Source: Alphaproteobacteria bacterium
GTDB taxonomy: Bacteria > Pseudomonadota > Alphaproteobacteria > JANSWW01
Length of the DNA: 64,000 nt
Direction: 5' to 3'
NCBI GenBank assembly: GCA_024743275.1
Contig: JANSWW010000006.1
Span: 186,001 to 250,000, forward strand
Part shown: positions 16,992 to 24,695 of the stretch, piece by piece
How positions within the stretch are numbered: the stretch's first letter is position 1
How the letters are laid out: each line of letters begins with the position of its first letter
Notes under the pieces: model-generated
Told to the model about the DNA's origin: nothing
Database searches by the model: none
What the model saw: the letters and a program-made list of their open reading frames with translations, nothing else
Program-made: the position numbers and the translations under genes

Positions 16992-17411
16992 TCAGCAGAC
17001 CCCTGAAAGCTTGACCGTCAATTCCCGAAGCAATCGGCGGACATCCCGGCTCTGGATTCGGACGAACTGCTCGGCATAGGCAAGGCCTTCAGACGGGTCC
17101 TCGATATCCCGGGCCTTGGACAGATCACGGATATCGTCGGCGAGGCTCTTCTGGAAAAACTGGTCGATCGGAACACCGAGATAGCAGGAGAGCTGATACA
17201 GCGCGCTGGCGGAGAGCCTGTCGGTACCGGCCTCGTATTTCTGGACCTGCTGATAGGTCACGCCGATCTGCACCGCAAGGTCCTGCAGGGTCAGGCCCTT
17301 GGAGCGGCGGATATCCCGGAGACGTTGGCCCAGTTGCTTATCTTCCGGGGCGGCGCGGTGCCGGCGGGACGCGGATTGTCCGGCCGGGGTCGAAGCTTTC
17401 TTGATACCCAT
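16992..17411 (-). CDS. XRE-family helix-turn-helix regulator
   Basis: 139 residues. A basic, proline-rich N-terminus is followed by a clear Cro/C1 helix-turn-helix (LGQRLRDIRRSKGLTLQDLAVQIGVTYQQVQKYEAG, about 31-66) and DRLSASALYQLSCYLGVPIDQFF, then a C-terminal helical tail (AEQFVRIQSRDVRRLLRELTVKL). ATG 17411 was preferred over an upstream frame start that lacks a ribosome site. The phosphatase gene lies 9 bp downstream on the same strand and may be cotranscribed. Target genes are unknown. Confidence 0.85.
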   Translation of the reverse strand: MGIKKASTPAGQSASRRHRAAPEDKQLGQRLRDIRRSKGLTLQDLAVQIGVTYQQVQKYEAGTDRLSASALYQLSCYLGVPIDQFFQKSLADDIRDLSKARDIEDPSEGLAYAEQFVRIQSRDVRRLLRELTVKLSGVC

Positions 17412-17579
17412 GGCTGCATATATACATGATCCGCCCGACCGGCGGAACATGGTAAATTAACCAATTTTTATCCTTTTTTTCAGTCATTTATAGCAATTTT
17501 GCCATAAATTGATATTCATTCTGTGGATTGGAGAAATAGAGAATGATCGAAAATTGAAAATCAACCTTGCGGCAAGCGG

Positions 17580-18260
17580 CTACCAGGCGGTGGCCTTCAG
17601 TCTGGCCTTTTCCAGCGTGGCCGCGTCGGTCTGGGACGATGCCTGGTTGAGGAATTCCGCCGCCGTGATATCGCCGTTCGCTGCCCCAAGCATAAGCCAG
17701 GCGAGAATGTCGGCATCCTCCGCCGTTCCGGAGGCCTGGGCGACGGCGGCGAGCCTCAGGAAGGCGGGAGCAATGCCGCCCCGGGCGGCCTTTCGGTAGG
17801 CGGCTTCGGCGATCTCGAGATCGACCTCGCCGCCGGCACCCCGCTCCGCCATGACGGCGAGGTTATAGGCGGCCTGCGCCAGCCCCCCGCCCGAGGCCAC
17901 CGCGAACAACTCCCGGGCACGCGCGGCGTCTTCCGGCGTCGCGTCGCCGGCGCCGGGCCAGAGATCGGCGGCGATCCGGAAAGCGGCCTGGGGGTGGCCG
18001 CGCCGCGCCGCCTCTTCGAACCAGCGGTACGCCTGCTCCGCCCCGCCGCGGCGGATGCCCCGTTCGTATTGCAGCCCCAGGAAATAGGCGACCTCGGCCT
18101 TTCCGTCCTCGGCCTGGCGAAGATACCAGGACATCACCTCGCCATAGGTGCCGGGGGCGACGGGATCCGCATGCAGCGTTTGAGGGGAGAAAAGAAGCGG
18201 CAGGAGAAACGCCGCGAGGAGGGGGTATCGCCGGAGTGGCGAACAACAAAGCCTGGTCAA
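17580..18260 (-). CDS. Exported Sel1-repeat protein
   Basis: About 227 residues: a signal peptide (basic start, LLAAFLLPLLFSPQTLHA, cleavage near LHA-DP) followed by Sel1-like TPR repeats (AEVAYFLGLQYERGIRRGGAEQAYRWFEEAARRGHPQAAFRIAADL; AQAAYNLAVMAERGAGGEVDLEIAEAAYRKAARGG). Such solenoids bind other proteins in the periplasm. I prefer a TTG start at 18260, which has AGAGGA at six bases and gives a normal signal peptide; a GTG at 18305 would add 15 residues from a small repeat region. The lipoprotein gene lies just upstream on the same strand. Confidence 0.75.
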   Translation of the reverse strand: MTRLCCSPLRRYPLLAAFLLPLLFSPQTLHADPVAPGTYGEVMSWYLRQAEDGKAEVAYFLGLQYERGIRRGGAEQAYRWFEEAARRGHPQAAFRIAADLWPGAGDATPEDAARARELFAVASGGGLAQAAYNLAVMAERGAGGEVDLEIAEAAYRKAARGGIAPAFLRLAAVAQASGTAEDADILAWLMLGAANGDITAAEFLNQASSQTDAATLEKARLKATAW

Positions 18261-18294
18261 TCGCGTTCCTCTGCCCGTCCGTCCCTGACCCGTC

Positions 18295-18326
18295 AGCTTC
18301 GTCACCCGTCCGCTTCGTCACCCGGC
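18295..18326. repeat. Two imperfect 16-bp tandem copies upstream of the Sel1 gene
   Basis: AGCTTCGTCACCCGTC (18295-18310) is followed by CGCTTCGTCACCCGGC (18311-18326), 13 of 16 bases identical. It lies between the lipoprotein stop and the Sel1 start and creates two copies of a possible GTG start. Confidence 0.75.
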
Positions 18327-18358
18327 CGCGCCTCATCGGGGCGCGGGATCGAATGGCA

Positions 18359-18634
18359 TCAGGGCCGTGCCGCCCCGCCATTGGTCAGGCTGGACGGCGG
18401 CGGGCCGTAAAACTCCACCAGGCGCCCGATCTCGCGGTCCGGCAAGGGTTGGGCGTAGCATTCCTCCCGACCGAGGGTCCGGTAGCAATAAAGTGGCCGT
18501 TGCTGTACCACCTTTTGCTCCTCTCCGGCGCTTCGACCGAAGTCGCCGAGGTCGAGAAGATAATCCACCCCCTGCTGGGCCGTGGAACAGCCGCCAAGGA
18601 GAACCGCCAAGCCCAAAACCCAATAGACGCGCAT
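18359..18634 (-). CDS. Small lipoprotein
   Basis: 91 residues with a short lipoprotein signal MRVYWVLGLAVLLGGC, lipobox LLGGC giving a lipidated cysteine near residue 16. The mature part carries PLYCYRTLGREECYAQPLP, a motif I recall from short alphaproteobacterial lipoproteins without assigned function; its two cysteines could form a disulfide. ATG 18634 is chosen because longer versions would bury the signal. It precedes the Sel1 gene by about 100 bp. Confidence 0.72.
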   Translation of the reverse strand: MRVYWVLGLAVLLGGCSTAQQGVDYLLDLGDFGRSAGEEQKVVQQRPLYCYRTLGREECYAQPLPDREIGRLVEFYGPPPSSLTNGGAARP

Positions 18635-18793
18635 AAGATGCCTCGTGCTCGATGCCTCACCTAACGCCAAAAACCCCAAAAAGTCAAAAGGGTTACAGGT
18701 TCGCCAGGTCTCGATAACACGACACGGATGCACGGATCGGGCCAGTTTCGGAACCGGCCCGCCCTCCAATGCCCGCCGTCCAGTGAGCTTTTG

Positions 18794-20122
18794 TCAATGA
18801 ACGGTCTTGAGCACGTCCCTCACGGTGCCGACCAACTCGTCGATATGCCGCTCCTCAATGATCAGAGGCGGCGACAGGGCGATGATGTCGCCGGTGGTCC
18901 GGATAAGGATCCCCTTGTCGAAGGCCTTCAGGAACGCCTCGAACGCCCGTGCCGTCGGTTTGCCCGGGATCGACTCCAACTCGATGCCGGCGATCAGCCC
19001 GAGATTGCGGGTATCGATGACATGGGGGGCGTCGGACAGCGACTGGATCGCGTCCTCCCAATAGGGGGCAAGGGCGGCGGCCCGTTCGAACAGGCCCTCG
19101 TCCCGGTAGATGTCCATGGTCGCGAGACCGGCGGCACAGGCGAGCGGATGCCCCGAATAGGTATAGCCGTGGAACAGTTCGATGGTGTTTTCCGGCCCGT
19201 CCATGAAGGCGTCGTAAATCTCTTTCTTGCAGAACACGGCCCCCATCGGAACGGTGCCGTTGGTGATCCCCTTCGCCGTGGTGATCATGTCCGGCACGAC
19301 CCCGAAATAGTCGACCGCGAACGGTGCGCCCAGGCGGCCGAACCCGGTGATGACCTCATCGAAGATCAACAGGATGCCGTGCTTGTCGCAAATCTCCCGC
19401 AGGCGCTGGAGATAGCCCTTCGGCGGCAGCAACACGCCGGTCGACCCGGCCACCGGCTCGACAATGACGGCGGCGACGGTGGAGGCGTCGTGCAGGGCGA
19501 CGATCCGCTCGAGATCGTCGGCCAGATGGGCGCCCCATTCCGGCTGGCCGCGGGAGTTCCGCTGTTTTTCGAGATTGAAGGTGTGCGGCAGATGATCGAC
19601 CCCGGCCAGGAGCGGGCCGAAAAACTTGCGGTTGTTGACGATGTCGCCGACGGAAATCCCGCCGAAACCCACACCGTGATAGCCCCGCTCCCGTCCGATC
19701 AGCCGGGTGCGGCTGCCCTGGCCGATGGCACGCTGATAGGCGAGTGCGATCTTCAGCGCCGTATCGACCGATTCCGAGCCCGAATTGGTGAAGAACACAT
19801 GGTCGAAGGCGGACGACATGGTGGTCAGGCGGTTCGCGAAGTCGAAAACGATCGGGTGGCCCATCTGGAAGGCGGGCGCGTAGTCCATCTTTTCGACCTG
19901 GTTCCGCACGGCGTCGATGATCGGCTTACGCTTGTGGCCGGCGTTGACGCACCAAAGGCCGGCGGTGCCGTCGAGCACCCGGCGGCCGTCGTCGGTGATG
20001 TAGTGCATATCCTCCGCGCCGACGAACATCCGCGGCGTCTTCTTGAACTGCCGGTTCGCCGTGAACGGCATCCAGAAACTGTCGAGATCGTTGGGACGGT
20101 TGAGATCGGCGCGTTCGGACAT
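18794..20122 (-). CDS. Omega-amino acid:pyruvate aminotransferase (class III)
   Basis: 442 residues, class III PLP aminotransferase. Near the start come DSFWMPFTANRQFK and the GTAGLWCVNAGH segment typical of beta-alanine/omega-amino acid-pyruvate transaminases; then FFTNSGSESVDTALK, RERGYHGVG, the PLP-binding IFDEVITGFGRLG and the Schiff-base lysine in TTAKGITNG. It should move an amino group from an omega-amino acid such as beta-alanine to pyruvate. ATG 20122 (MSERADL) is chosen; the gene is divergent from ygfZ with 113 bp between starts. Confidence 0.87.
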   Translation of the reverse strand: MSERADLNRPNDLDSFWMPFTANRQFKKTPRMFVGAEDMHYITDDGRRVLDGTAGLWCVNAGHKRKPIIDAVRNQVEKMDYAPAFQMGHPIVFDFANRLTTMSSAFDHVFFTNSGSESVDTALKIALAYQRAIGQGSRTRLIGRERGYHGVGFGGISVGDIVNNRKFFGPLLAGVDHLPHTFNLEKQRNSRGQPEWGAHLADDLERIVALHDASTVAAVIVEPVAGSTGVLLPPKGYLQRLREICDKHGILLIFDEVITGFGRLGAPFAVDYFGVVPDMITTAKGITNGTVPMGAVFCKKEIYDAFMDGPENTIELFHGYTYSGHPLACAAGLATMDIYRDEGLFERAAALAPYWEDAIQSLSDAPHVIDTRNLGLIAGIELESIPGKPTARAFEAFLKAFDKGILIRTTGDIIALSPPLIIEERHIDELVGTVRDVLKTVH

Positions 20123-20235
20123 GGTCGGCTCCTGTGCAAAGGGATGAAACAGTTGTGACAGACAAGGCCCACCGCTTGCAAGCACCCGCGCAGACCGCCA
20201 TCTACAGACGCATTAACCCGACGACGAGAACCGCC

Positions 20236-21078
20236 ATGCACCACCGCACCCATGACCCCGACCGCGCCCTTCTGGAAGTGTCCGGCGAGGACACCCGTTC
20301 CTTCCTGCAAGGCCTGATCACCGGCGATATCGAGACCGTGACCCCGGAAAGAGCGATCTGGGCGGCCCTGCTCACGCCGCAGGGAAAATACCTCTTCGAT
20401 TTCTTCGTGTTCGAGGACAATGGCGCCGTTCTCATCGACGTCCACAAGAGCCGGGCGGCGGATCTGCTGAAGCGGCTCAAACTGTATAAGCTCCGCGCCA
20501 AGGTTGCCGTCGCGGATGTCAGCGACCGCTATGCGGTGAGCTATCTCTGGGGCGAAGCACCGGATGCCGCCGCCGGGACGGCCCACCGCGACGGTGAGGC
20601 GCTGCTCGTCACCGACCCGCGACACGCCGGCCTCGGCTACCGGGAGTTCGCGCCGACCGCCGCGCCCTCCACCGACTCCCTTGAGGCCTATCACGGTCAC
20701 CGTATCGCCCTCGGCGTGCCGGAAGGGGTTGTCGACCTGCCACTCGAAAAGGCGACGTTGGTGGAGAACGGTTTCGACGAGTTGGGCGGGGTCGCCTGGA
20801 ACAAGGGCTGCTATGTCGGCCAGGAGGTGACGGCCCGCATGAAATACAAGGGCCTGGCCAAGAAACGCCTGCTCCCCGTCACCTTCGATGGGGCCGCTCC
20901 GACGACCGGGGACACCGTGACGGCGGACGGCAAGGATGTCGGCGAGATCCGCTCGGTCGGCGACGGCGTGGCGCTCGCCATGCTGCGCCTGGACGCTCTG
21001 GAAAAGCCGCTCAGCACCGGCGACACCGCGCTCGCCCCCCGCATGCCCGACTGGGTCCAACTGCCGGAAAAGGCCTAG
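20236..21078 (+). CDS. ygfZ: Folate-binding YgfZ/GcvT-like protein (iron-sulfur cluster maintenance)
   Basis: 280 residues with the tetrahydrofolate-binding GcvT-like fold: LLEVSGEDTRSFLQGLITGDI, then GKYLFDFFVFE and the signature NKGCYVGQEVTARM, whose cysteine is the conserved residue of YgfZ/IBA57 proteins. These help repair or assemble 4Fe-4S clusters in selected enzymes. ATG 20236 gives the normal start; an upstream in-frame extension to 20134 lies in the divergent promoter region. The stop overlaps the convergent GDCCVxC gene by four bases. Confidence 0.9.
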   Translation: MHHRTHDPDRALLEVSGEDTRSFLQGLITGDIETVTPERAIWAALLTPQGKYLFDFFVFEDNGAVLIDVHKSRAADLLKRLKLYKLRAKVAVADVSDRYAVSYLWGEAPDAAAGTAHRDGEALLVTDPRHAGLGYREFAPTAAPSTDSLEAYHGHRIALGVPEGVVDLPLEKATLVENGFDELGGVAWNKGCYVGQEVTARMKYKGLAKKRLLPVTFDGAAPTTGDTVTADGKDVGEIRSVGDGVALAMLRLDALEKPLSTGDTALAPRMPDWVQLPEKA

Positions 21079-21296
21079 GCGCAGCAGCCGTCGCCCTGTT
21101 GGACGGGAGGACAAGGGACCGTTCCATAGGAGCAAAAGACGCAGCAATCGCCCGGCTTCGGTTTGAGGACGGCGCCACAACCGGCGCAGTCGTAGAACCA
21201 CTGGCAAGCATCGGTCGGCATCGTCTCCGTCGTGTGATGCCCGCAGAACGGGCACGTGATCACCGTCGTCAGCGTTACTTGTCCCGGCGCCGTCAT
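21075..21296 (-). CDS. GDCCVxC-domain small cysteine-rich protein
   Basis: 73 residues containing VITCPFCGHHTTETMPTDACQWFYDC and the family signature KPGDCCVFCSYGTVPCPP, ending GDGCCA. There are eleven cysteines, in CxxC and CC pairs, which suggests metal or thiol chemistry. The family, as I recall, is named for the GDCCVxC motif and includes selenoproteins; here no in-frame TGA is seen in the motif. It is often found near heavy-metal functions, but none is adjacent. The start ATG 21296 fits the domain; upstream frame is a shadow of meaB. Confidence 0.75.
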   Translation of the reverse strand: MTAPGQVTLTTVITCPFCGHHTTETMPTDACQWFYDCAGCGAVLKPKPGDCCVFCSYGTVPCPPVQQGDGCCA

Positions 21297-21330
21297 CACG
21301 CTCCCCGTCACAGCCACGCTTGAGCGTAGT

Positions 21331-22251
21331 TCATCGCTCCCAAGACACAAACAACGACTGAAGCCGGTCGATTTCACTGAATGGCGATCGGCCTTCCGCC
21401 AGCACCAGCGGCAGCGCCTTCTTGAGCCCCTCCCGGCCCCAGCGTTCCCGGACCATGTCGGCGAGCCAGCCGCGCGCCTGGTCGTTGCGGCGCCTGGCGA
21501 GCCGGTCCCCCGCGCAGAGCCACCCCCAGTGGTCGTCGAGCGCATCGATCAGGGCCTCCACCCCCTCTCCGGTTTCCGCCGAGGCGCTGAGCACCGGCGG
21601 CCGCCAATCCTCTATCCGCTCGTTGAGGGACAAGGCTCCCTTGGCGTCGATCACCGTGCGCCGGACGACCGCGCCCATATCCGCCTTGGTGACGCAGACA
21701 ACATCGGGGATCTCGGCGATCCCGGCCTTCATGAATTGCAACGAATCGCCGGCGCCCGGCTGAACGCAGAACAGGACGGTATCGACGGCGCCCTCGACAT
21801 CGGTCTCCGACTGGCCGACCCCGACCGTCTCGATCAGCACCACGTCGAAAAGGGCCGCCAGCAGGGTCCGCGCCTTCACCGTGTCCGCCGCCAGCCCACC
21901 GAGCCGGTCCCGCGCCGCCATGGAGCGGACGAAAACGCCCTGGTCCTCTGGATCGGTGCGCAATCGCGTGCGGTCACCGAGCAGCGCTCCGCCGGACCGG
22001 CGGCTGGACGGATCCACCGCGATCACGCCGACCCGGCGCCCGGCCGCCCGATAGCGTTTCAGCAGCACCCCGGTCAGGGTCGACTTCCCGGCCCCCGGCG
22101 GACCGGTCATGCCGATGATGTGGGCCTGGGGCACCGCGTAGGCGGCATCCAACAGGGCCAACGTTTCCGCAGCGTCGGGCGCCCTTTCCAGCTGTGCCAG
22201 CGCCTTGGCCAGCGCCGCCTTGCCGCCCGCCTGAAGATCGTCCAGCGTCAT
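21331..22251 (-). CDS. meaB: Methylmalonyl-CoA mutase-associated GTPase MeaB
   Basis: 305 residues of the MeaB/ArgK G3E GTPase family, which guards loading and reactivation of the B12 enzyme methylmalonyl-CoA mutase. Visible: Walker A GPPGAGKSTL, base of switch I DPSSRRSGGALLGDRTR, FVRSMAARDRLGGLA, ETVGVGQSE and the CVTKAD guanine-specificity motif. ATG 22251 is five bases after the mntR stop, so the two are an operon. The mutase itself is not in the window. Confidence 0.92.
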   Translation of the reverse strand: MTLDDLQAGGKAALAKALAQLERAPDAAETLALLDAAYAVPQAHIIGMTGPPGAGKSTLTGVLLKRYRAAGRRVGVIAVDPSSRRSGGALLGDRTRLRTDPEDQGVFVRSMAARDRLGGLAADTVKARTLLAALFDVVLIETVGVGQSETDVEGAVDTVLFCVQPGAGDSLQFMKAGIAEIPDVVCVTKADMGAVVRRTVIDAKGALSLNERIEDWRPPVLSASAETGEGVEALIDALDDHWGWLCAGDRLARRRNDQARGWLADMVRERWGREGLKKALPLVLAEGRSPFSEIDRLQSLFVSWER

Positions 22252-22256
22252 CCGCC

Positions 22257-22721
22257 TCAGAGCCGCTGGTCGAGGAATTTCTGAAAGACGGCCAGGGTCT
22301 CTTCCGAGCAATGGTGCTCGATGCCCTCGGTATCCTCCGCCGCCGTCTCCGGATCGACCCCCACCGCGATCAGGAAATTGCAGACGAGATCGTGCCGCGC
22401 CTTGCAGGCTTCGGCCAGCTTGCGGCCCTCGTCGGTCAGAAAGATCGAGCGATAGGGCTGGTTGGTGATGAGCCCGTCACGCTTGAGCCGGCGCAGGGTG
22501 TTGGCGACGGTGGCCGCGGTCACGCCAAAGCGCTCGGCCAGGCTCACCGCCCGGGCCTCGCCCTCCTCCTCGATGAGTTCGGCGATCATCTCGACATAGT
22601 CCTCGGCCATCTCACGGGCGTGCTCTTCCCGCAGGCGCCGGAAGGTCTGGGCACGGGCCTCCACACGCTCTTCGGACGCCGGGTCCACCGATCTTTCCAT
22701 ATCGATCTTATCGTCAGTCAT
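22257..22721 (-). CDS. mntR: Manganese-dependent DtxR-family repressor MntR
   Basis: 154 residues: a winged helix (YVEMIAELIEEEGEARAVSLAERFGVTAATVANTLRRLKRDGLI) and a metal-binding dimer domain with LTDEGRKLAEACKARHDLVCNFLI, GVDPETAAEDTEGIEHHCSEETL. The E-x-x-H and the HH-C-S-E spacing match MntR. No SH3-like third domain. It is divergent from the metal ABC importer whose expression it should repress when manganese is ample; a possible operator is at 22786-22799. ATG 22721 is chosen over an unlikely 17-residue extension. Confidence 0.92.
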   Translation of the reverse strand: MTDDKIDMERSVDPASEERVEARAQTFRRLREEHAREMAEDYVEMIAELIEEEGEARAVSLAERFGVTAATVANTLRRLKRDGLITNQPYRSIFLTDEGRKLAEACKARHDLVCNFLIAVGVDPETAAEDTEGIEHHCSEETLAVFQKFLDQRL

Positions 22722-22785
22722 CGCTCGCCATCGCCTACGCGGTCGGGTGCCGGACCGTATACAAAATTTCACTAATACGCAAAAA

Positions 22786-22799
22786 TTAGCCTTGACTAA
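22786..22799. promoter_or_regulatory. Candidate MntR operator
   Basis: TTAGCCTTGACTAA: arms TTAG/CTAA with further symmetric bases (10 of 14 positions symmetric), in an AT-rich patch between mntR and the divergent importer genes. A TTGACT inside it could be a -35 element of the importer promoter. Assignment to MntR rests on context. Confidence 0.42.
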
Positions 22800-22879
22800 C
22801 TATAGGAGCCGGCACACCTCATATCAGTCTGAACGAAGACACGACACCAACCGACCCGAAAGAACGATCCGAGACAACC

Positions 22880-23842
22880 ATGCTTCGTTACGCATTCACC
22901 CTCTTCCTCGGTGCCGTCCTGTCCCTCGGAGCGCTCGGCGAGCGGGCGCAAGCCGCCGAGCCGCTGAAAGTGGTCGCCACCACCGCGATGATCGCCGATG
23001 CCGCCCGTGAAATCGGTGGCGCGCGCGTCGACGTCACCGCCCTGATGGGTCCTGGCGTCGACCCCCACGCCTATCGTCAGACCCGCACGGACATTCTCAA
23101 CATGACCCGTGCCGATCTGGTGCTGTGGAACGGCCTTTATCTCGAGGCGCAGCTTGAAGACTTCATGGGGTCTCTGGCCGAACGGCAGGCCGTGGCCGCG
23201 GTCGCCGAAGCCGTCCCCGCGGAGTTGCTGCTGGGCCATGACGATTACGAGAACCGGTTCGATCCCCATGTCTGGATGGACCCGGACCTGTGGCGCTATG
23301 TGGTCGGCGGCGTTCGCGACGCGCTGATCAGCGTCGATGAGGCTCATGCCGAGACCTATCGGGCCAATGCCGAGACCTATCTCGCCACCATCGGCGAGCT
23401 CGGCGCCTATGCCCGGACCGTCCTGTCCTCGATCCCGGAAGACGGCCGAGTGCTCCTGTCGGCCCATGATGCCTTCAAATATTTCGGCCAGGCCTATGGG
23501 TTCGAAGTCATGGGCATCCAGGGCATTTCGACAGAGTCCGAGGCCGGTCTGCGCCGCATCCAGGAACTGGTCGACCTGGTCGTCGAGCGGCAGATCAGCG
23601 CGGTGTTCGTCGAAAGCTCCGTCTCCGACCGGAACATCCGTGCGCTGATCGAGGGCGCCGCGGCCCAGGGCCACGAGGTGTCGATCGGCGGCGAGCTGTT
23701 CTCCGACGCCATGGGTGAGGCCGGCACCTATGAAGGAACGTATCAGGGCATGATCGATCACAACGCCACGATCATCACCCGCGCCCTCGGCGGCGAGGCC
23801 GAAGCCGGCGGGATGAATGGTCGTCTAGCCGCCGGATCCTAA
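22880..23842 (+). CDS. Manganese/zinc ABC transporter substrate-binding protein (cluster A-I)
   Basis: 320 residues with a signal peptide (MLRYAFTLFLGAVLSLGALGERAQA-AEP). Metal-binding residues of the ZnuA/SitA/MntC family are in place: GPGVDPHAY (His), FDPHVWMDP (His), SAVFVESSVSDRN (Glu) and the late EAGTY region. There is no His-rich loop, and one ligand is Glu, both of which favour manganese over zinc. First gene of a four-gene importer operon divergent from mntR. Confidence 0.9.
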   Translation: MLRYAFTLFLGAVLSLGALGERAQAAEPLKVVATTAMIADAAREIGGARVDVTALMGPGVDPHAYRQTRTDILNMTRADLVLWNGLYLEAQLEDFMGSLAERQAVAAVAEAVPAELLLGHDDYENRFDPHVWMDPDLWRYVVGGVRDALISVDEAHAETYRANAETYLATIGELGAYARTVLSSIPEDGRVLLSAHDAFKYFGQAYGFEVMGIQGISTESEAGLRRIQELVDLVVERQISAVFVESSVSDRNIRALIEGAAAQGHEVSIGGELFSDAMGEAGTYEGTYQGMIDHNATIITRALGGEAEAGGMNGRLAAGS

Positions 23843-23858
23843 GCGAGGAAGTAACTCT

Positions 23859-24665
23859 ATGAGCCCCTTGGAACTCATCGCCGATCGCGGCAAAGTCATC
23901 GCGGAAGCCCCCAGCGCCGAGCCGATGGCGGTACGCGGACTGACCGTCTCCTATGGCGAAAAGCCGGCGGTCTTCTCGGTCGATATGGCGGTTCCCGAAG
24001 GATCGATGAGCGCGATCATCGGCCCGAACGGGGCGGGCAAATCCACCTTCCTAAAGGGCAGCCTCGGCATCGTTCCCAAGGTGGCGGGCGAGGCCCGGTT
24101 CTTCGGCAAGCCCCTCGACCGGGTCCGGGGCCGCGTCGCCTATGTGCCACAGCGTGCCAGCGTCGATTGGGACTTCCCCGCCCGCGTCATCGACGTGGTC
24201 ATGATGGGGCTCTATCGCCAGATCGGCCTGTTCCGACCCTTCGGCAAATCGAACCGGAGCCAGGCGATCGACTGCCTCGAGCGGGTCGGCATGGCCGAGT
24301 TCGCCCAGCGCCAGATCGGCCAGCTCTCCGGCGGCCAACAGCAGCGGGTGTTCCTGGCCCGCGCCCTCGCGCAGAACGCCGATCTCTATCTCCTGGACGA
24401 GCCCTTCGCGGGTGTCGACATGGCGACCGAGAGCGCCATCGTCTCGGTGCTCAAGGGATTGAAATCCGAAGGCCGCACCGTGGTCGCGGTCCATCACGAT
24501 CTCACCACCGTCCGGTCCTATTTCGACCGGGTCGCCCTGATCAACGTGCGCAAACTGGCCGAAGGGCCGACCGACACGACCTTTACGTCGGAGGCGCTTC
24601 AGGAGACCTATGGCGGGCGATTGGCGGATACCCAGCTCGCAACGCTGCAGCAGGCGAACGGCTAA
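23859..24665 (+). CDS. Manganese/zinc ABC transporter ATP-binding protein
   Basis: 268 residues; Walker A GPNGAGKST, Q-loop AYVPQRASVDWDFP, signature LSGGQQQR, Walker B LYLLDEPFAG and H-loop AVHHDL. The sequence VPQRxxVDWDFP is typical of the Mn/Zn/Fe (SitB/MntB) ATPases. It starts 16 bp after the binding-protein gene. Confidence 0.93.
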   Translation: MSPLELIADRGKVIAEAPSAEPMAVRGLTVSYGEKPAVFSVDMAVPEGSMSAIIGPNGAGKSTFLKGSLGIVPKVAGEARFFGKPLDRVRGRVAYVPQRASVDWDFPARVIDVVMMGLYRQIGLFRPFGKSNRSQAIDCLERVGMAEFAQRQIGQLSGGQQQRVFLARALAQNADLYLLDEPFAGVDMATESAIVSVLKGLKSEGRTVVAVHHDLTTVRSYFDRVALINVRKLAEGPTDTTFTSEALQETYGGRLADTQLATLQQANG

Positions 24666-24695
24666 CCGCCGCCCCGGAGCGATAAGGCCCAAGTC

